Below are positions 58,509 through 64,000 of a stretch of DNA of 64,000 nucleotides, piece after piece. Every line of letters begins with the position of its first letter. The stretch's first letter is position 1. The stretch lies in NCBI GenBank assembly GCA_039654915.1, contig CM077596.1, positions 5,766,001 to 5,830,000 on the forward strand, written 5' to 3'. The notes beneath the pieces are model-generated. The model was not told the DNA's origin. It searched no databases and worked only from the letters and a program-made list of their open reading frames with translations. The translations under genes and the position numbers were made by a program. This stretch comes from Aquilaria yunnanensis. Lineage: Eukaryota > Streptophyta > Magnoliopsida > Malvales > Thymelaeaceae.

Positions 58509-59924
58509 GGGGTGAAATCCAAAATTGCCCCCCTAACTATCAGGTTTATCCTAAAGTGTTCCTCTAACTCTAAAAGTGACTATTAAAGCCCATTCACTCA
58601 TATAGTGTATCATATTTTTATCCTTACTGTCAATTCAGGTATTATTTTAGACAGAATTTGCCTATATGTCAGTTTACCACCTCTATGGTGGGTCCCTAAT
58701 TGCCACGTGGAGAATAAGAAAGTCCAAGTTAAAATCGACAAAATTAAACAACCAAATGGACTTAAATTATAAACTCCCTTATCTTTTTCATTGGCCTTTA
58801 ATTTCAACAGCACCACTAATCGTCTTCGATTGCCCCACCATCGAATCTCTACTCTTGCACTATGCCTTCCTTTTCCACATAATTGCCAATCGAATTGCCC
58901 CTCGAACCATCAATCAAATTGCCATTTAAGGCATCGTAATCCAAATTAGATATGTTTAGCTTCGTCTCAGTTTCGATCCCAGAATGCCGACTAGCCCGTG
59001 CGGAATCCGAGAACATGTCATGTTGCCAGGTGGACTCCGGTGTTTTGGGTACGATGTAGGGGGCGATGTGAGTAGCGCCTTGTTTGAAAGCGTGCCATCT
59101 TCGATTCTCTATGCCTCCGATTCCCTGTCTCTGTCCTGCGCTCCTCCGATTATCTGTTTCTATCTCCTCTCGCCCCTCTGATTTTCTGGTTCTATCTCCT
59201 TTCGCTCATCTATCTCCGGCTAGGAATTAGATTGTCTGATTCGAGATGGAAGGCTAGGGATTTTATCATTCCGATTTGCGATGATATGCTAGGGACCTAG
59301 TTCTTCGTTTTGGTTGCCCCTCCGATTCTCCATTTCTATCGCCCCTTTCCTTTATGCGTCTTGGCTTGCTGGCGGTGGAGGTCGCTAGGACAGTGCCATT
59401 GAGGTGAAGGGCACTGCAAAGGGAGTGGTAGTGGTCGGCCGGCAGGAATGAGATGGTGGCAACAGTGAGAGAAGATTTGGGTCTTAGAGGAGCGGGAGGA
59501 GAAGGAATCGGAGAATCATAGGGACAGGGATTTTGTGGGAGATGAGGAGAGGCTCGCCGGTGGCGGTGGCTACATGGTGGCGACGGCGCTTGTTCAAGAG
59601 AGAAGATTGGGAAATATTGGGTTAATTAACATTTTAAGTGCATAAAATTATGTTTTTATTGTCAATTTTAGCATAAGATTTATTGTTATCCTAGAATTGC
59701 TACTTATTGTCATGAAAGAAGATGCCAAGTGGCTTTGTGGGATCAAGCAGCGGGTATTAAGTGTCACATATGCATTTTCTGTTAAAAATAATAACCAAAA
59801 TAACGTATGGGACTCAAATAGGACACATCGAGTGAGTTAAGAGATCTTAATAGTCACTTTTAGAGTTAGGAGACTATTTTAGGATAAATTGAATAGTTAA
59901 GGAACTAAATTTGGACTTTACCCC
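58509..59924. mobile_element. Mutator-like (MULE) non-autonomous element, about 1.4 kb, possible gene capture
   Basis: Ends are inverted repeats over about 85 bp: GGGGTGAAATCCAAAATT on the left, GGGGTAAAGTCCAAATTT on the right. Both share TTTATCCTAAA and CTAACTCTAAAAGTGACTA farther in. The repeat TAGTTTTA(G) of 8-9 bp flanks both sides (58,501-58,509 and 59,925-59,933), the length usual for Mutator. The middle (58,950-59,620) is GC-rich compared with the ends and with the LTR around it, and holds a short ORF at 58,984-59,181, as in Pack-MULEs. I recognise no captured gene. Confidence 0.8.
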
Positions 59925-59933
59925 TAGTTTTAG

Positions 59934-61268
59934 CATAAATGAAGTGGCAAAATAGGCCTAGGTTCAACATAATATCTCTGGTGATCAAACCAACTTAACT
60001 CGAGGCAAATCAACGTAGTGAAGTTCTAGAATTTTATGTTTAAGCTGTTGATGGGTTGATTATTCTAATCCAGAATTCAAACACAAGTAGGTCAAAGCAC
60101 AAACTATCTAGTTTAGTGATACATTCATTCACAACATGGGCGTTGTTTGAACAACAACCATAGTAGCTACATAAGCCATTGCAAGTCTTGGTCTTACAAA
60201 CCACCATACAAACAACATTATGGAATATTAACCCTTACATAGCCTGGGCATAGAACACATAATACATTAGCACTAAAGCCACTATGTTAACTAGCTACAT
60301 ATGCACAACTAACCAAACAACCAGGAATATAGACACACCACACATTTAGCTAATTCCTACACCAAAATCACTAGTGCCTTACACCAGTTTACTAGACTTA
60401 GTAACATTACTTATTGAGCATAAGAACACTAATAAGATAGTGGTACCTAAGTTGCAAAAGATGATACACACATAGAACACACTAGTCAACAAGTCCTTTT
60501 CCTACAAACATTATAGAAGGGGCATGAGTACTACTCAATAAGGGTAGATTCATTGTACATATTTCATACCTCATAGTTCTTGCAACCAAAGAAAATAGAA
60601 GAAACACAACATAAAATAACACAAATATATATATAAATATTATCTATCCTAAGGGGTCAACATGCACATACAACAACATAAAAGCACACAAACGCACGCG
60701 TACACCACTACACTTAGTCCCAGCCTTGAAGAGCTAGCAAGTAGTCTATAATGCTTAGGTTTCAAAGAGTAGCTATTCAACTCACACACACACACATATA
60801 CACAATTGATTAGAAAGCTAATCACTTAAGCACAGGCCATATACTTAAGTAATTCTTACTACGTACATATATCTTACACAAAGCTAGCTAAGAACTAAAA
60901 GCACTTGAAGGGATGCACCTAGCCCCATTATAGCACATGGCTCCTTTAGCTAATACTATTACCATGGCACTTTTTCCCTATGATTCTCATTACATCCATA
61001 TGGATACCATAGAAAAGCCTAGTCCAACCCTTACTAATTCTTGTTGATTTGTTTTTAATCTTCTCAATTGACAAACTCTACTTGATTTCTACCTTGCTTC
61101 TTAAGTAATGTGGCCTTGCCTTCCAAATCTGAGTGCAATGTAGCCTTTCCCACTTAAAATCACTAGAATTTGCTTGGGTTTTGAAGAGCTTCTTTGTTCT
61201 CTAGTTTCCTTGACTAAAAATAGGGCATTTCAACCTGACTTAAGCTTGATGGTGGTAGCATATGGTAG
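59934..61268. other. Body of the large solo LTR between its two insertions
   Basis: AT-rich with many CACACA and ACATA words and no coding potential. Belongs to the LTR at 58,307-62,501. Confidence 0.6.
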
Positions 61269-61273
61269 CCATG

Positions 61274-62151
61274 TGATGGCCATGGGCCTCATCGTTTAGA
61301 GTCATGGTGACTGTTGGAGAGACTTCTAGGAGGAAGAACGCCTTGAGGATGGTGCGCCCAAGGGAGAGTACCTGAGATGCTCAGAAAAAGTGGGTTAGGA
61401 GGCCCCCGGAATGTGTTTCCGGGGGGGGAGCCTCCGACGCCCAAGTCAGTGGTGGCTGAGAAAAGGCAGAGGAAATAGCACAAAGGGCTGAAGAGTCTTG
61501 CCTGGTGATTTTCTTAGAGTCTGGGAGTCAGACCTTTTGCCAACCAACCTCCTGCCAAGTATTTATTTCCTGGTATTTATAGGAGTGCCTAGCCCGTTCA
61601 GATCGCGACACGTGTTCGGTCGGATGTTCCCTGAGTTTCTGGGCGTAGGGGACAGATAGCTGGTAGCAGGTTGCCTTGAGCCTTGTGCTGACATGGGCCA
61701 TGATGTGATTTTGATGGCGTCAGCGTGCCAGAGCGCCTATTGAGGCGGCTTTATGACGTCTGTGAAAGGACGTGTCAGAGGCTTCCTTAAATGCTTCCTT
61801 AAATGCTCCTGCCGTACTCCCGAGGTCCCTAGGAGAGGTCGTCCTTTGGTACGGACGGTGCCTCTTCGGGAAACACGCACCCAGTTCGGGGGATCCCATC
61901 TTCAGGGAGTTCCGCCTTCGGGGAGATCATGTTCGGCCCGCAATAGCTGGTGCCTCTTTTCCGAAGGCGATCTGTTTGCAACCTCGGGGGGGCTGGTAGT
62001 ATCCTCAAGTTTCCTGGCGTGCCGGGCTCGGAGCTCTTCGGCTATCTCCCGAGGTGTATGATCCCATTTTCACTCGGGTATCGCCAGTCTCTTCTGGCCA
62101 TTCTTGTGTCAGGGAGTTCGGCCAGATAGAGGCGATAGCCTTTGGCTATCA
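61274..62151 (-). mobile_element. Solo LTR of a Tat-lineage gypsy element, 878 bp
   Basis: Perfect duplication CCATG on both sides (61,269-61,273 and 62,152-62,156). It shares blocks with the LTRs of the 7,105-17,767 element (GCCTCCGACGCCCAAGTCAGT, GACACGTGTTCGGT, CCGAGGTCCCT) but differs widely elsewhere, so it is a related subfamily. Minus-strand ends are TGATAGCC and GGCCATCA. A TATA box (CTATAAATA, minus) is near 61,570-61,580. Open frames at 61,753-62,061 and 61,289-61,483 are LTR sequence. Confidence 0.9.
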
Positions 62152-62506
62152 CCATGACAAGTAGCCCAAAAAGGGTGCTAATGCCACTATTAGTTACTTA
62201 ACAAAAATACATGGTGCCTTGTAGCTTAGGTTGACAAAAAAATGTGTAATTAAGTCATTTAATGACCTTTTAATTTAGACAATTAGGCTCTAAATTAACA
62301 CAAACTTGTCAATTAAGCCAATGGACTTGAGAGAAAAGACTTAATTGCCCATACAAAATGTTCTTACCCTAGCAAGATTATTTTGCTTCCTTTGTAATTA
62401 GACCCTCACTTAGAACTTATTATTAGCTTGAACCCTAAGCTTTGCCTTAGTTTCAAACATATCCTCATAGCCCTAGGCCTCTTACAAGCAAGGGTATGAC
62501 ATCAGT

Positions 62507-62842
62507 CTCATGTAGGCAAGATTCAAGGTTACTTCAGTAACAAGCTTCTGGAGAAGGCTAGGTCTGGCTTCAACAACCAGATCATTGTGTGACAAAGGTA
62601 AGGGATAGATAGGTAGGCTTTTTAAATTCTTAAATTATGACTGAAACTAGACAACTATGAGGGTTGGCTTGCATGCCAAGTGATCTTATGTATTGGGTTA
62701 GGGGTGAGCTTGAAGCAGCATATGCATCTTGGATTTTAGTAAGCTAGCTTTCTAAAATTGGTAATGGCAAGCATTAGTAACCATTTTGTAAGCTTAGGTA
62801 GCCCAAAATAACTCCAGAGCTCTATGTATTCCTTTAAGGAAT
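62507..62842. other. Sequence right of the large solo LTR
   Basis: No gene recognised. Confidence 0.4.
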
Positions 62843-62843
62843 G

Positions 62844-62845
62844 GT

Positions 62846-62883
<38 letters not shown>

Positions 62884-62894
62884 GTGTGTGTGTG
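62844..62894. repeat. (TG)n microsatellite
   Basis: About 25 TG units with one A and one C interruption. The Cys/Val-rich ORF across it (62,824-63,081) is an effect of the repeat. Confidence 0.95.
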
Positions 62895-63897
62895 GTGCTT
62901 GCTAGGGCTTTGGGCTAAAGGGAGTGGCTATGTGTTTGTGTTTGTGTGCTTTTCTATCTTGATTATGCATGCTAAACCCCTTAGCTTAGGAATGTTTATT
63001 TGTAGTATTTCCTTTCTATTGCCCATATATTGTTCTGTATTTTTTTTATTTACCGTTGGTTACAGGAAGAGGTTATTATAGCTTTATTGGCCTTATGGCT
63101 GTATCTATCCTTTACCTAGTAGAAATACTCATGCTCTTATTGATTTCCTTGTAAAGAAATGTTTAGAAGAGTAAGAGGAAGTTGGTCAAGGGACAAACCA
63201 AGGTTTTGTACAGGTATTGTGACATATGTTTCTTGGTTTGTAACATGCTCGAGTTTTCTGAGACTTATGAGTTTTGTGTTGTTGGCCTATTGTTGCATTT
63301 ATAGAAGGGAAAACTAGAAGTTTGACTAGCTAGCACTTTTTTTGAGCTTGTCTCTATTTGTACATAGGTCCTAGTTTGTTCATGTTCAAGACTTAGCTCT
63401 TGCTTCTTATGAGGACATGTACTATGTGGTTGATTGTTGCCTTATAATTGCTAGCTAAACCTTGTTAAGGCTATTAAATTGCATATGTATAGTTATCTTT
63501 AAGACTAAAGTGATGTAGTAATCACTATGGTTATGAATTAAAGCTTCTAAGCTTGGCTAGGTGATTCTGTCCAGGGTTGCCTATTTACTTTTGGAAGAAT
63601 TGTAGGCTTTTGACCAGGGATTTAACTATCTTATTTTGGTCACTTTTGGCTATGGAACCATTTTTCTCTTGATTCCATAGTTAAAACTAGCTTATTCATG
63701 TAATCTCATCAAATTCTGGATTGAAGAGATCAAGTTAAATTTTTTTTTAATAAAACAACTAGTTCTGCCATTTGTTGTCCTGTTGCTAGAGGTTGACTAG
63801 TTATGCTCTATTGTGCCTAGGTGATACTACTTATTTTTGTGTTTCCATATAAGTAAGGTTACTTAGTTATATGCATAGACCATGGTAGCTTTGGGGG
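62895..63897. other. Intergenic sequence, nothing recognised
   Basis: No coding region, repeat pair or site that I can support. Confidence 0.4.
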
Positions 63898-64000
63898 TAG
63901 GGCTGTTATCGAACCGAGCCGAGCCCGAACGCCTTGGGCTCGAGCTCGGCTCGTTTAAGTTTGGTAGGTGTTCGGGTTCGGGCTCGGGCTCGACGAGCTT
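63898..64000. mobile_element. Possible end of a hAT-like element with CGAGCC/GGCTCG repeats, cut by the window edge
   Basis: TAGGGCTGTTATCGAACCG fits a hAT-type terminus and leads into dense GAGCCGAGC, GGGCTCGAGCTCGGCTCG and GGGTTCGGGCTCGGG words in both orientations, the subterminal pattern of some plant hAT elements. The other end and target duplication are outside the window. Confidence 0.45.

Larger units (their letters stand above)
58307..62501 (-). mobile_element. Solo LTR of a gypsy (chromovirus-type) element, carrying two insertions
   Basis: Flanked by the perfect duplication TCAGT (58,302-58,306 and 62,502-62,506). On the minus strand it starts TGTCATACCCTTGCTTG and ends GGTTAGGGTGTGACA, the usual end of plant Del/Tekay LTRs. 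Without the Mutator-like element (58,509-59,924) and the Tat solo LTR (61,274-62,151) with their duplications it is about 1.89 kb. No internal retrotransposon region touches it, so it is solo. Confidence 0.85.

Noticed and set aside
62824..63081. Cys/Val-rich ORF
   Set aside because: Produced by the (TG)n microsatellite.
1..64000. CRISPR array, prokaryotic operons, rRNA or tRNA genes
   Set aside because: No spaced short direct repeats, no ribosome-binding-site-led gene clusters and no rRNA or tRNA sequence recognised by eye; a tRNA scan could still find a missed tRNA.

Overview
The window is plant nuclear DNA, most likely from a flowering plant: one spliced kinesin gene with small GT-AG introns and one U12-type intron lies in an AT-rich region crowded with plant transposon families (Ty1/copia, Ty3/gypsy of Tat, Athila-like and chromovirus type, CACTA, hAT, Mutator-like, Stowaway/mariner). 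I could not name the species. No prokaryotic gene, CRISPR array, rRNA or convincing tRNA was seen.

Left part (1-22,871): one old Ty1/copia element on the minus strand, running off the left edge. Its reverse transcriptase and half of its integrase lie at 1-1,625, its zinc knuckle, protease and early integrase at about 4,565-5,218, its primer-binding site at 6,078-6,089 and its 5' LTR at 6,091-22,871. That LTR is split by a CACTA transposon (6,629-21,936). The CACTA element is itself split by a 10.7-kb Tat-lineage Ty3/gypsy element (7,105-17,767; target duplication ATAGG) and by a 2.65-kb solo LTR (17,841-20,495; ACCCA). The Tat element has a decayed gag-pol on the minus strand and, between pol and its 3' LTR, a separate plus-strand spliced gene with its own TATA box.

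Middle (22,872-43,300): an Athila-like gag remnant, then gene-poor sequence with a (TA)n microsatellite and a Stowaway MITE. Next comes the only host gene I can support, a KIN-14 kinesin with a calponin-homology domain (coding 32,494-39,762, 20 coding exons, 1,042 residues predicted). It contains an AT-AC intron and a recent 154-bp tandem duplication over an exon end. A short unrecognised minus-strand ORF and a 720-bp mariner/Stowaway-like element follow.

Right part (43,300-64,000): transposon territory again. A large palindrome at about 43,838-47,225 has arms made of five units of about 165 bp each and looks like a foldback element. It is interrupted by a solo LTR of the same copia family as the left-hand element. 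Then come a chromovirus pol in two pieces (48,745-49,860 and 57,240-57,850), a decayed hAT element between them carrying another copia solo LTR, and an old gypsy LTR-like stretch. A chromovirus-type solo LTR (58,307-62,501; TCAGT) holds a Mutator-like element and a Tat solo LTR (61,274-62,151; CCATG). The window ends in what looks like the end of another hAT-like element. All boundaries, translations and exon joins were worked out by eye.
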